Positions 48,607-61,050 are shown, counted from the stretch's first letter. The stretch: 64,000 nucleotides of DNA from Leucaena leucocephala (GCA_037074615.1 CM073535.1:7541001-7605000), one strand, 5' to 3'. Translations and numbers: made by a program. The notes: a model not told the origin generated them from the letters alone.

Positions 48607-48956
48607 TCAATTGCATTGGAATAAAATGAGCTCTTGTTGTAGTGCAGCTCTATCTTGCAGAACAGAGACCCATGTTTCTGCAATCTTGGCCACTTTTCCT
48701 CCAACAATCTCCACCAAAGTGAAAGCTCGCATTGTACCATTTGCCTCTGGGGATGATGACAAGTTCTTTTTGCCATCATCATCATCTAACTTTTTGACCC
48801 TCGGAACAATGGCCGCATTCAAGTATATAGTGTTGTTGTCAATCATTTTCCTCAAGCCTTTGCCCTCTGCAAGCTCTTTGTGCATGTGACCAAATACAAC
48901 CAATGGAACAGAGATTTGGTTGTCCTCTTTCAACATGTATATTGCATTTGCTAGAT
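48607..48956 (-). pseudogene. orphan last exon of the metallophosphoesterase gene
   Basis: The minus strand encodes ISVPLVVFGHMHKELAEGKG through the terminal ELILFQCN. It aligns with the last exon of the intact gene (56430-56066) at an offset near 7.47 kb. Sequence identity begins at the first base of that exon and stops at 48956, so none of the other eight exons is present. A 12-nt in-frame deletion removes V-V-G-N after RKMI. The reading frame is otherwise open, continuing by chance upstream to 49002. Without the metal-binding N-terminal motifs it cannot make a working enzyme. Confidence 0.85.
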
Positions 48957-49208
48957 GATGAAGGAAAGTAAAAAAATACTGACAGAAGGCAGATGGAATC
49001 AAAGGTAATTATGTATTATGTATTTCTCTTCTATTCTACCAATACATATATACACATATGAACACAACCGTAGCGCATAATCCGGGAAACAAAGGGAATA
49101 AATTATAGAATATATTTAAGAGGGTAATCCTTATAATCTCTCCCAATTACTCCTCTATAGTCAAATCTAATTAATCCTCATAAATTGTAATATCTCCCAC
49201 ACTCTCCC
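48957..49208. other. unique insert between the two truncated copies
   Basis: This has no counterpart in block B. AATCCTCATAAATTGTAATA and TCTCCCACACTCTCCCTCA at its right edge resemble the terminus of a plant LTR retrotransposon. It may be what truncated the chitinase fragment. Confidence 0.35.
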
Positions 49209-49583
49209 TCAATAGTCGATGAATGATTTGCACATACTCCGAGTTCTCGCCATTCGAGAGAATTTTGAACTTAATTCAGGTCCGCCACCACCACCAATGG
49301 ACAATAGGGTTTTAACAGAAGGGTTCTTTCGTTGAACTGTTTGAGTGAAGGATGAGAATTGAGATGCTTTGGAAGGAGCAATGGTGACTGTGTTAGTGTT
49401 GGTATCAAGATCTGCAAATGCACAATAGAGATGAGTGTAATAGGAGGATTCGATGTCTGAAGAAGCGAGGCCACTGTCTGAATACCAGTAACCTCCTTTG
49501 GTGACAGATTCAGAAGAAAACCATAGTTGCAGAAAAGAAAAAAGTGAAGGTATTAGAAATGAAAGCTTTCTGAAGTCAACCAT
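49209..49583 (-). pseudogene. truncated GH18 chitinase fragment, copy C
   Basis: The 124-codon frame starts MVDFRKLSFLIPSLFSFLQL, a complete signal peptide, then SSESVTKGGYWYSDSGLASS and VKTLLSIGGGGG. It stops one codon after KSFID. It therefore ends before the catalytic DxxDxDxE strand, at about residue 120 of some 368, and lacks most of the barrel. The upstream flank (CAGGTTGGAGTTTGATCA, then ATAGATATATACGAGGTGTG to about 49700) is homologous to that of copies A and B, so promoter-proximal DNA came with it. It is more diverged from A and B than they are from each other, suggesting an older duplication. Confidence 0.85.
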
Positions 49584-49700
49584 GGTGGTGGAGATTGGTA
49601 AGCAACAAGAAGAACGGAGGACGAAGAAGATGGGTATGATCTTCAGGTTGGAGTTTGATCACTCTTATATAGTTATTATTATAGATATATACGAGGTGTG

Positions 49701-51800
49701 AATTTAAAATTCTAAGTTGTTTGATGAATCCATTTCAGGAGCAAGGCAACTTGAGGGGGCAAAAGATTTTGAAAATGACCAAAATCTAAATCATAAGCAG
49801 TTCTTCCAATTCTAAGTTATTTATCTTGATGTAAATTTTTAAATTATATTAAATATAATTTTCAAAATAATAAAGTCATTAACGCGGCCGCGCCTTAACA
49901 TAATGTGTCTGCATCTAAATTACTTACGTGCAGACAAAAACAAACATGGTTGCCCCCTAACCATTATATCCATAAAATACTTCTGGGGTGGGTGGCTGGC
50001 TGCTCTCCCTCCCTCGCTCTCTCTATCCCCTTGCCCCTCCCTCCTGTTTTTAATAAGATTTGCTGGCATAAATCATACAAATAAAAACAAAATTAGTTTA
50101 GTATCTTAAAATTTTTAAAATTTAAAATGAGATTCATGGTTTTAAATTACAATTCAGATTAGTTGATTAGACTAATAAACTAATAAAATTAACTTTTTAA
50201 TTAGTTTGGTTATAAGTTTTGGATAAATTGATCAAGTTAGATTTTATATATATTTTTATTAATCTTGAAATAACATCATTTTGTATTTCAAAAAGAAAGC
50301 ACCCCGTGGTATTTATGCATTAATAACTTTATTTTATTAAATTTTACATGATTTTTTATACATAAATTTTATGTCATTTATACATGAATCTTTCGTTCAA
50401 TCATGAATTAATATTTTTTATTTAATATTATTTTTAAGGTTATGCACAAATATTTTTTTATATATTTTAATTAAATTATGTTTTTTAATTATGATTAAAT
50501 TGATCCCAATTCAATCATAATTAGACCATTAACTCTTCATCTATTGTATTGATCGGTTTGATGACTCGTCCAACTTTTAATAGGTAGGCTGATGATATTT
50601 ATTTTCAATATTTCTCTATTTATCACTAATCTTAATGCTACCAAACAAATATAAGAATCATACTTATATTAAATTTATCGTATCTATTTTATCAAGTTCT
50701 CTAATAATACTTAGATATGTGTATTTCTTCTATGAATGTTTAAGTTAAATGAATATATTAAAAAAATATAATGAGATTGGAGAATTTGATTAAATAGATA
50801 TAAGTATACATTTTCCCCTAAAAATAATGAAAAGCATTTCTAGAAGAATATGCTAAATGCTTCCTTGTTTTAATTCATCACAAAAATAATTTATATTTTG
50901 AAACGTGGGACTTCTCGAATAGACCTCATCAGTCATGAGTATAAGGATGTCGAGGAATATTTTATAAGTTAAGGCAATAATTATTTATTTTAAGCCTTAA
51001 ATATCTATGAATAATTATTATTATATTAATTAATACGTTATAGTACTGTGTATATAGATTTTGAGCATGCAAGTCGTTATTTTTCTATTAATTTTTGAAA
51101 GAGAATTTTTTAGTTGTATATTTAAAGTTAAAAGATTTAAATGAAATTTAATTTAAAATTAAGGGTCTAAATTAGAGTAGATTACTGCCAGGCCTCTTTG
51201 TATATAATGCATGACTAAACTGCTGAGATATTTTATTATAACAATTTCTTAATATAATATCCATAAAAAAATAAATAAAAAAAAGGTAGAGGATCAGATG
51301 CCCATGGCCTTATTACCATTTATTATGCGGCATAGTTTTTTTTTTATTTAGAAGTTCAAATCAAAGATCTTTGATTTATTATAAATTGAAGATCTTTGAA
51401 CACAATTTTTTTATGTTTCTTTTATTTTTATTATTATTCCTTTAGCGATATTCCTTCTGCTCCGTTATGCCATGCGTGTCAATCACCCCCATGTTTGAGA
51501 AGCTGTTATTACAATAAAAAAAAATCTATTAGCTCCAAAAAAAGAAAATCAAATTGAAGGAGGAAAATTTTTATTCGTTGGACCATTAGTTCAAAAATAG
51601 ATCAATGCATTTTAATTGAGGAAATTGTAAGAATTTAAGAAAAAAGAAAATAAATAAATTATAGATTGATTATTTAATTAATTTTGGAATCCATATTAAA
51701 TATGAAATAAATACAGTAAAATAAAAAAAAATTGCATTTTCAACACTAATAAAATCTTGCTAAAAAATAAAGAGAAATGTTATTTTTCTGTCAAAAACAA
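49701..51800. other. spacer between chitinase copies C and B
   Basis: Mostly AT-rich. The segment 49885-50060 contains GCGGCCGCGCC and a CT-rich CTCCCTCCCTCGCTCTCTC stretch with no recognised gene. From about 51451 (TTCCTTCTGCTCCGTTATGC) the sequence is the left part of block B. About 160 bp at 51545-51715 is absent from block A. Confidence 0.5.
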
Positions 51801-52907
51801 TTAGAAAGAAAAGGTGAAGAAAAGGTGGAAAATATACAAACCAGTTGTGGAAAGAATCCAATCAGAGTCCTGCCCGACGTTCCAAGCAAAATATCCGATT
51901 AATCCTCTTTCTTTGGCATATGCCACTTTGGCAGTAATACTCTGAGTATCATCGTAACCATACCAATCGGATCCTTTCTGCGCATAATTCGTCACATACG
52001 TTGAATTATAGCTCACCGTCCCTCCTTCTGCTACAATATCCTTGTACCCCACACCTCCAGCTCCAGGATTCGTCGCCGGTGCGAACAATCCACCATTGCT
52101 AGGGTTTGTCAAGGTCCATTTGTACCCATAAAATGGCAAACCGAAAGCCAGTTTGTTCTCAGGAACGCCTGATTGGATCCATTTTGAAATCCCTTGGTCT
52201 CCACTGAACAGCCCGCTTGGGTTCCTCAACGGAGCAGGTGGCTGCGTCTTATCTGGGTACCCATCCGGAATGAACAGGTCATAAACCATCACGTTGATCC
52301 AATCCATGCTATTCGCAATATCCTGAAAGGGATAAAAGTCCAATGAAGAAATCTGGTCCGATCCGGACACTGCAGCTGCTAACAGCAACCGCGAATTTCC
52401 AGCGGACTGAGATTCTTCTGTTATAGCAGATCGCCACTCGTTGATTAGAGATGCAAAATTGGTTCTGTCTGCATCTGAAGATGGGTATTCCCAATCAAGA
52501 TCGAGGCCATGGAAGTTGTTATCTCTGGCAAGTTTAATGGAGGAATCAATGAATGATTTGCGAGTATTGGAACTGTTCGCCATTTGAGAAAACCTTGAAC
52601 TCAAAACGGAACCACCTCCACCACCAATGGACAAGAGGGTTTTAACAGAAGGGTTCTTCTGTTGAACTGATTGGGTGAAGGATGAGAATTGAGATGCTTT
52701 GGAAGAATCAATGGTGACAGTGTTAGTGTTGGGATCAAGATCTGCGAATGCACAGAAGAGATGAGTGTAATGGGAGGATTCAATGTCTGAAGCAGCGAGG
52801 CCACTGTCTGAGTACCAGTAGCCTCCTTTGATTACAGATTGGGAAGAAGAGAATCTGAGTTGGAGGATGAAGATGATCAGAAATGGAAGCTTTCTGGGGT
52901 GAGCCAT
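51801..52907 (-). CDS. GH18 (class V type) chitinase-like protein, copy B
   Basis: A single-exon gene of 368 residues. The start MAHPRKLPFLIIFILQLRFS is a complete signal peptide, followed by SSSQSVIKGGYWYSDSG, so the mature protein should be secreted. Motifs in order: KTLLSIGGGGGS (near 90), HGLDLDWEYPSS (133-144) with catalytic Glu140, INVMVYDLFIPDGYPD, AFGLPFYGYKWTL, and YFAWNVGQDSDW near the end. As in copy A the first Asp of DxxDxDxE is replaced, here by His133, while D136, D138 and E140 remain. It is the better preserved paralogue and probably the functional one. Substrate is not predictable from sequence; members of this plant group include chitinases and inactive lectin-like proteins. 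Confidence 0.92.
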   Translation of the reverse strand: MAHPRKLPFLIIFILQLRFSSSQSVIKGGYWYSDSGLAASDIESSHYTHLFCAFADLDPNTNTVTIDSSKASQFSSFTQSVQQKNPSVKTLLSIGGGGGSVLSSRFSQMANSSNTRKSFIDSSIKLARDNNFHGLDLDWEYPSSDADRTNFASLINEWRSAITEESQSAGNSRLLLAAAVSGSDQISSLDFYPFQDIANSMDWINVMVYDLFIPDGYPDKTQPPAPLRNPSGLFSGDQGISKWIQSGVPENKLAFGLPFYGYKWTLTNPSNGGLFAPATNPGAGGVGYKDIVAEGGTVSYNSTYVTNYAQKGSDWYGYDDTQSITAKVAYAKERGLIGYFAWNVGQDSDWILSTTGLYIFHLFFTFSF

Positions 52908-55527
52908 GGTGTGAGTCAGAGAGGAAGATGGTGGATAGATGGAGATTTTTCAAGTTGGAGTTTGAATGTTTGATCAATATATCTATATATATAGATAGAT
53001 ATAACTGTGTTGCATTCAAGGTGTGAGTGATGTTGATGAATGGTAGGCAATGGTTTTGAAAATTGGAGTTTTTTTTTTTACTGTTTCATGGATTCTTCTC
53101 AAGTTATCGTATTGACGATAGCATTTGACAATTGCATATAAAAATCCACCATCTTTCTTCCAACTTTATCCAAAGTCAATCTTGTTCATGTAATTTTGTA
53201 AAATGATTTTGTAGTCCTTTAATTTAATTCATTTTTATAGAGATAAATTTAAATAAATTAAGTGTAGATAGCTTATGTAAATTAAAACATATACTTCTAA
53301 ATTTATAGTATTTATAAAAATATTTATAGATCACATATCAATAAAATATAAATATTAATAATAAGATTTAACTCATAACTTAAATTATAAATCAATTATT
53401 TACTAGCTTTATCAATACACTTTTAATTTAATTTTAATTTATAATATCATTAGTTTTAATTAAATAATTTATATAATTTTTTTTATTTAATTTTATCTAC
53501 TATTTTTTATATTGAAAATTAGAAGAATAATAAAAATAAAAATAATTTAAATTATTTGGGTGATTATCATCCTCCCAATCTACTCATAAATATTTTCTGG
53601 GGCTTCATAGAACTCATTTTGACCAAATTAATTGATAAAAATTACCTTTTCCAGACAAAGCCAATAGATCAAATTGTAATTCTAAAGAACATTGAGTTCT
53701 AGTTCAGGAAATTAATTGAAATTTAGTATTTTAGTCAAACATAGTTTTTGAAAATCACTTAAATGCCATTTGTGAAATTTGGATCTTAGATATAAAACTT
53801 TTGAAGCAGTCACCTGAAATTTAGGGAGGAAGCGTACGTGTCGAAATGTTAGCATAAGGCGGATGGGACATAAATGGAAATAAATAAGGAAGCGGCTAAA
53901 TTACGTCGGTTTACTATTCTTAGTCAAATCTGAAAACGTACGTCGCTGAATTAAAAAAGTCAGAAAATGATCCCATGAAAACAAAAACTTGGCTTTGTCA
54001 TCCCTATAAAATGAGACTTTCTGGTGATTCCTTCTTCTTGTGGGATACATACGTAAGGAAGAAAATAGCAAACATGCTTGCTGGGATATGCTTTGAAATG
54101 GACAACATCAGTGGCAAAATTAAGGTGATTCCAATAATCAAATAAGGTTAACGCAACCCTTCTCCTCTTTATTTTTTTTATTTTAATTTTAGTCATTTAA
54201 ATTTTAAACTAAGTTAATTCCTTTTAAAGAAACAAAATATTTTTAAAATTTTTATTAAATTATAAATATCAATATTTTTTTTAGTAAAAATTAGGTGATA
54301 ACTACAAGCTAATAATTTAAAGATTAATTTTTTCAAAATACACAATTTAATTTAAATATAAAATATTATATTTAAAAATTTTAGCCATCTACTCACTATA
54401 CTAAATTTTATTAATTAAATATCAATATCTTAAACAGAAAATTCAAAACCCTAAAACTAAGGACAGCAATACTTGAAAGTCGTTGAACAATCACGCGTTA
54501 TCTTCGGTATCATGTGTTGAAAGCTAAGGAGAGCAAGAAATAGGAAGATTTTTGTAAACAAATCTTTGTGATGAATTGCGTAAACTATTTTTTTTTAACA
54601 AAATTTGTAAGTGAATTTAGTATCAATTTCTTATTAAAATTAAAATATAACTCTATAATTTAGAGAACATTTATAATAATAAAAATTAAACTCATATCCT
54701 TATAAAATATAAATATATTTTTTATTATATATATTAACTTTCTTTAGCATTACGTAAACTATTCTAATAAAGCCATCCATTCTCTTCAAGTTGGTCCTAC
54801 TTGATGTATTCCTCTCATTTTATTGTATTTTATTTGCGCCTGTATTCCTTAATTAATTAATATTTTCTTCTACTTTAAATATAAGAGTTAGATAAAAAAT
54901 TTATTTTAATTATAAATATAAAATTCTAATTAAATGTGTTTTATAAAATTATAATTTTTTTCAATGTATTCCTATATGATTATATATATTAAATATGTTT
55001 CTATCAATAGTACGTAGTTCAAATACATATAACTAAAGAATGTATTTTAAAAAAATTAACACACAATCATTATAAATAATTAATTTAACTAATTTATTTA
55101 ATCTATTAAAATTAATTAAATAAATATTATATTAATGATAGAAATTAATATATTTCTCCTTTCCACTTAAAAGAAAGATTGGATACCATACCGTAAAAGG
55201 AAAAAAATAATTTATAATTGATAAATAATATACTAACTTACTATACATTTTATTTTAATAAATATAATAATACAAATTTAATAAATAAGCTACACTATTC
55301 ATGAAGGGTAAATAAATAGCACCACTCTCCATAAAATAATTTTTAAATATAAATTATTAGAAGTCACGCTACCTATGAAGTTTTAATTGCATCGTGCAGG
55401 GCTGCGATCTTGTTTTATTTTACATATTAATTTAATATCTATAAATAGTGTTCCATGATTAAAGACTGCCTCCTTTGCGATTGATAAGAAGCATCACAGG
55501 AGCACAAATACCACAATCAAGATCAAG
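52908..55527. other. duplicated intergenic block B
   Basis: Counterpart of 45433-48100, non-coding. A TATA-like palindrome lies near 52978-52996. An AT-rich insertion at about 54588-54745 (TTAAAATTAAAATATAACTC, ATAATTTAGAGAACATTTAT) is absent at this point in block A. It resembles the insertion at 46415-46630 of block A, so one repeat family has hit both blocks independently. Confidence 0.65.
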
Positions 55528-55970
55528 GGTATATTTAGACTAGCTTCTGAAAAAAATGTTAAAAATAATTTTAATAAAGATAATTTATGAAATAGTAAAA
55601 AAAATTTACTTCATAAGAAACTATGCTTTTAACATAAATAATCAATTATTAAATTTTATAAAATATTTATATGATTTTCTCTCCAAAACCATTGTTTCAA
55701 GAAATATCTAAACATGCTCTATGGACAATAGGCTAAGAAAAAAGTGATAAAAATAATTTCAGTAAAAAATAATTTTTTAAAAAGTAAAAATTTTGAGATG
55801 ACAGAACCGAAACCTTGGTTTTTAATCAGTGGTTTTTTTCATTTTCTTTTGGGGAAAATAGTGTTTCGTTACTTAATTGTGCAAAGTGGTTTAACTCAAA
55901 CCATGGTGTTTTGTTTTTATTCCAAAAGTGCTTTCTTTTATTATTATTATTGCTCAAACACACTCCTCTT
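55528..55970. mobile_element. MITE-like element in block B
   Basis: Equivalent of 48101-48515: left end GTATATTTAGACTAGCTTCT, right end with TTCCAAAAGTGCTTTC and GCTCAAACACACTC. It has diverged from the block A copy by substitutions and small indels. Confidence 0.5.
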
Positions 55971-56065
55971 TAGTAATTACAGTATCAAAGTATACTTAAT
56001 TGTGCAGAGTAGGCCAAGAGAGACATAAATGTGTTTGTAGGAAGGTTTTATTGACTTGGTCATTC

Positions 56066-59000
56066 TCAATTGCATTGGAATAAAATGAGCTCTTGTTCTA
56101 GTGCAGCCCTATCTTGCAGAACAGAGACCCATGTTTCTGCAATCTTGGCCACTTTTCCTCCAACAATCTCCACCAAAGTGAAAGCTCGCATTGTACCAGT
56201 TGCCTCTGGGGATGATGACGAGTTCTTTTTGCCATCATCATCATCAGCTAACCTTTTGACCCTCGGAACAATGGCCGCATTCAAGTATATAGTGTTGTTG
56301 TCATTGCCAACAACAATCATTTTCCTTAAGCCTTTGCCATATGCAAGCTCTTTGTGCATGTGACCAAATACAACCAATGGAACAGAGATTTGGTTGTTCT
56401 CTTTCAACATGGATATTGCATTTTCTAGATCTGTCAGACACAGATAATAATCTGAGTTAAAAGCAGTATTTGCATCTCTCTCTGTCCATCATACTTGAGG
56501 GATTTTTGGTACAGAGTCATCTAGACTGTATTATTATAGATGGTAAATGTAACATAACACTGCTTTCAACTTCCTCAAATTTTTGTGAAAATTAATTTTT
56601 TGCATTTATAATTTTGACTCATATAACTCAATCATAAACTTTAACTAGGTGCAATTTAGTCCCTATAGTTTTTACTCAGTTATAACTCTGTCCATGAACT
56701 TTGACTTGATATAACTTAATCCGTATCATTTAACTATTTAAAATATTAGTCCTTATATTTTAGAAAATAAAACTATATATTTCATGAAACTTAGGGACTA
56801 CAATTTTAAATAGCTAAGACTATAGATATTGAGTTGGAGTGAATTAAAATTTAGAGCCGAGTTTCAGCAGAATCAAACCTATAGGGACTAAGTTGCATCA
56901 GGTTAAAATTTAAGAATTGAGTTATAACCGACTCAAAAATGTAAGTACCAAAAGGTTAATTTTCCCTTCATCAATAAAAATACTGAATGTCTTATTTCAA
57001 TCATAGCAAACATAAGAATCTTAAATACCCAAGATACCAATAAATGGGAGATAATTGACATAGGCTCCTTAATGGCCTAAATGAACAAAACCTGCCAACC
57101 TTGATTTGATTTATGACTGCCAAAACCACAGGACTTACCCTAAGGCTTTGTTTGGTTTACCATAGGGGAGGGTATGTTAGGTTAATTTAAGGGAGGATAG
57201 GTTAGGTTAATTTAAGGGAGGGTAGGGAAAGGTAGGGGAGGTTAATGAATGATGTTTTTTGTTTGGTTCAGAAGAGAAGAGGAGGGGAGGGGAGGGGGGT
57301 TAATTAAAAGTTGACAAATATACCCTTATCTCTTTATTTAAATTTATTTATTCTTTATTTACAATATTCATATCAAAATTATTAGTTTTTAATTTATAAA
57401 TCTTAAATTTTTTTATCTCATTTATATATATAATAAAATTAAAAAAAAATAAAAAATATGTTAAAATTTTAACATTATTTTTTATTAATTTTATAATTAT
57501 TATATATTTTAATATAATATATAAATAATTTATTATACTTATTAAGTTTTATTATAATTATTATGTAATTAAAGAAAAAATTAGATGTGAAAAAAATAAA
57601 AAAAAAGGTTTGAGGGTATAATTGGAATATTAAAAAAAGTTTGGGGGTATTTTAGTCAAAAAAGTGGTAAAAATTTCTCTCCCCTCCAAAAATCTCCACT
57701 TTTGGAGGGGAGGTGAGGGAGGGGAGGGGACCACAAAAAGACAAAAATTCTCCCCTCCCCTCCCTTCCATTTTTCCCAACCAAACACACTTTCTCCTCCC
57801 CTCCCCTCCCCTCCAAAACCCCCCCAACCAAACAAACCCTAAATAAAGAGTGGAGACCTGAAGAACATGTACCTGGATCACCATGATCACCACCCTCAAA
57901 TACCCAATCTCTACCACATATGGCATTAATATCAGAACCAAGACCTGCACAACGGATAAATCCATAAAACTCTTTTATGTTGGATGTGAATCACATGACA
58001 AAGCACATAACACCAATGAAGAAGATCACAAGTTTCGGATTTGTAGAATCAATGCACCTGTTGGTCCATTATGACCAAGTAATATAAGGAAATGATCCTC
58101 TGGTTTGCCAAGAGCAGCTTTGTGAACTCTCTTAGCACTCCCATCCATGCTTTCCACTCCATATCTAAGAGAAATACTAATTGAATTTCAGCTGAAATGG
58201 CGGAAATACTAATTGTAAAGGTCTTCATAGCAGGAACCATACCAAAAGGCACAAGATGCCATTTGACTATACTATTATTCTATCCCTAGCGCAAAAGGCT
58301 ATATAATTTAATGAGCTAAAATAAAAATGCTGCTAAATATGATTCAAGCACTAGATGCATAACGATATAACATTATGACCAAATATTAGAATTCTAAAAT
58401 TAATATTTATAAGTGATCAAAGTAGTGATGGGAAGCTCAACAGGTATTACAAGAGAAGGTGGAAATTAATAGACATTCTATTCACAAAAGCTGTTTGGGA
58501 AGAGAAGAAGAGAAGGCGTGAGGAGGGATTCTTTGTGAGCAAGACTCGCCACAGATAAAAATATTATTTAGGAGTAGTCTAGAACTAGAAGGTCATCCAG
58601 AAGAAAAGAAAAATAGAAAGACAGTGATTTCTAAATTTCCAAATGTCAAGTGGTTTTTGCTGCAGCTCACCTTGCAGACAGAAGTTTCTTTCGGTATAAC
58701 TGCTGACCACCACAAGAAAATGGTCGTCCACCAACAACACTCACTTTTATTTGAGGAAAGTCAGAACGTCGATAAGCCACATGCATCTCACCAAGGCTGC
58801 ATATCACATTATTATATTCAGGGAATAAGTGATTTGGACTAGGGAAGTCTTTTAGTTGTCAGTATTCTTCTCTAATAATTGATGATAACATTCAAACTTG
58901 GAATTTCCAATCAAAAACCATATCCTAAATGGCTTCACGCATAAATTTTGAGTTGCTGACATCCAAACCAATCACTCAAACACCAACAGATAGATTTTGC

Positions 59001-60831
59001 TAACCACTTCCCTCCTTTTCTTATTATCACCAAAGAGTTGCATAGGAACTTGCAGCATAGCTATAGCATCTTTCTTTAGATAAACTTAACTTATTGTCTA
59101 TAATCAGTGGATTTTAACAGCACAGAAATTCTGAAAAAATTTAGTTATTAATTATCAAAGAAATGAAGTGCCAAAATAAAGACCATGACACAGCTGTTCA
59201 ATTTATGAACTTTTAATAACAAATACGAAAAACCTAGCCAACCTTTTCATGAAATGACATTTGAAAAAGAAGAGAATAAAAAGGAAAGTAAAGAAAAGAA
59301 AATAGGATATGGAACATAAATGAAGTCTTGAAGTCATACTAATGGAAAAGAACTTTCCAGAATCAATAGAATAAATAAATAATTAGCTTACCACTCTAGT
59401 TGAAGTTGAACTCGATCCTTCTTGCTAACATTAAAAAAAACGTTAGTTTAAACAGACAAGAATTCAGTATGTTTAATTTAAACATATCACATGCATAAAA
59501 AGTTACATCAACTTATCATCATGAACAAGCTTTGCAACCACATAAATAGTAGGGTTGATTGACTTTTGTGTGTCTTAGTGGATTTGGAAGTGGGGGAGGA
59601 GATATGTGCTGCATAACATTGTAAAGTTCTTTTTTTTTTACCCAATCAGAGAAGAAAATAAGCAACGCCTCAAGGAAAAAGCTAATTTCACAAACTCTTG
59701 ACAAAGCACAATTATGTAATACAGAGTGACAAATAGACTGTGACAAGTAAAATAAGTGATAAGTTGAAGTATTCAAGTTAGTTAAACAATTCAAGTCTTG
59801 AGTTCATTATGAACCCAATTATAAATGGGTTTTGTATTGGTGGGAGAACCAGTCTTGATAGTTGAAAGAGAATTCTTTTTGAACCTCTCTCTCTTTCCTT
59901 TACTTCTTCTTCTTGAGTTGTTGATGTGCTGGATTGCTCATGGAAGGATATGGGGAGGAGGTGCAGAACCTTGTGTAGCAAAGGGTGACTGATGGGATTG
60001 AACAAAGGATGTCAATAAGAAGATGTGGTGGGCATGCAAGAAGCTTGTGGGACCTATTGGAAGAAATGACTCAGTTCATGCGAGCTCAGGATTCATCTGA
60101 GAGGTACTACACACAAACAGAAGAATTCATTTTCAACGATCAAACTGATTCTTCTGCTAATACAAAGAATTCTTCTGCTAAGCACTTCAACTTCTCACTT
60201 TATTTACCTATCATACTGATTCAAGGAAAACCCTGTGAACTTAAGTACTTTACCTTCCTGAAAATTGATGGGTAAACCAGGCATCATGGTTTCCCAATAT
60301 AACTGCTTTCGCAAATTCAAGATTTGCAACACTTTGAACAAGTTCAACATTCTCCTCACCAAAATCACCTAACAAAATTCAATAAAAAACATTAAACAAG
60401 CAAATGATAAAAACAATGAGAGAGGGATTGACTGTAGAACAAAGAAGCAAATAATGGTTAATCTCAAACAAAGATAATCTTGGCTGCACTGGCATGTTAA
60501 CTTCTTGATGTATCTGTTAATCAATGTTAATATGGAAAAACGAACTCCTGAGCTATTTACACATGAAACAGAGAAATGCCCCGGCTGTCAGTCTGCAATA
60601 TGGAAACAAATTCTTCACACATGTCCACAGTTCACAGACTTTTCCTCAGAAATTACAATATTGAAGAGGAAGCAAAGGCACTTACATATGTTAAAAGAAA
60701 AGAAAATCCTAAATTGATAGGTTGATCAGCAGTGATAATGAAACTTGCCTGTGAACAGCACCAAATCTGGCTGCACTTCAACATAAATGCACATTAGAAT
60801 CAAAGGTGGAATATGCATCAAATGTTTATAT

Positions 60832-60869
<38 letters not shown>

Positions 60870-61010
60870 GGAAAACAAAAGTTGCGGCTTAAAATAAAAT
60901 GACCCAATTGAACATTTGAACAGAGATAATAGCATATTCCCAACTGTGACCAAGCTTTCATCTTATGTAACTATCCTTCTCCCTTTCTAACTAAAACTAA
61001 CCAGCTCGTC

Positions 61011-61050
<40 letters not shown>

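Noticed and set aside
48611..48889. Plus-strand frame of 92 codons, repeated at 56070-56363
   Set aside because: It is antisense to the last phosphoesterase exon in both duplicated copies. Its conservation follows from the coding strand.
49880..49900. GCGGCCGC (NotI-like) site as a possible cloning or vector junction
   Set aside because: Flanking sequence on both sides is ordinary plant-like AT-rich DNA without vector sequence, so a natural occurrence is more likely.
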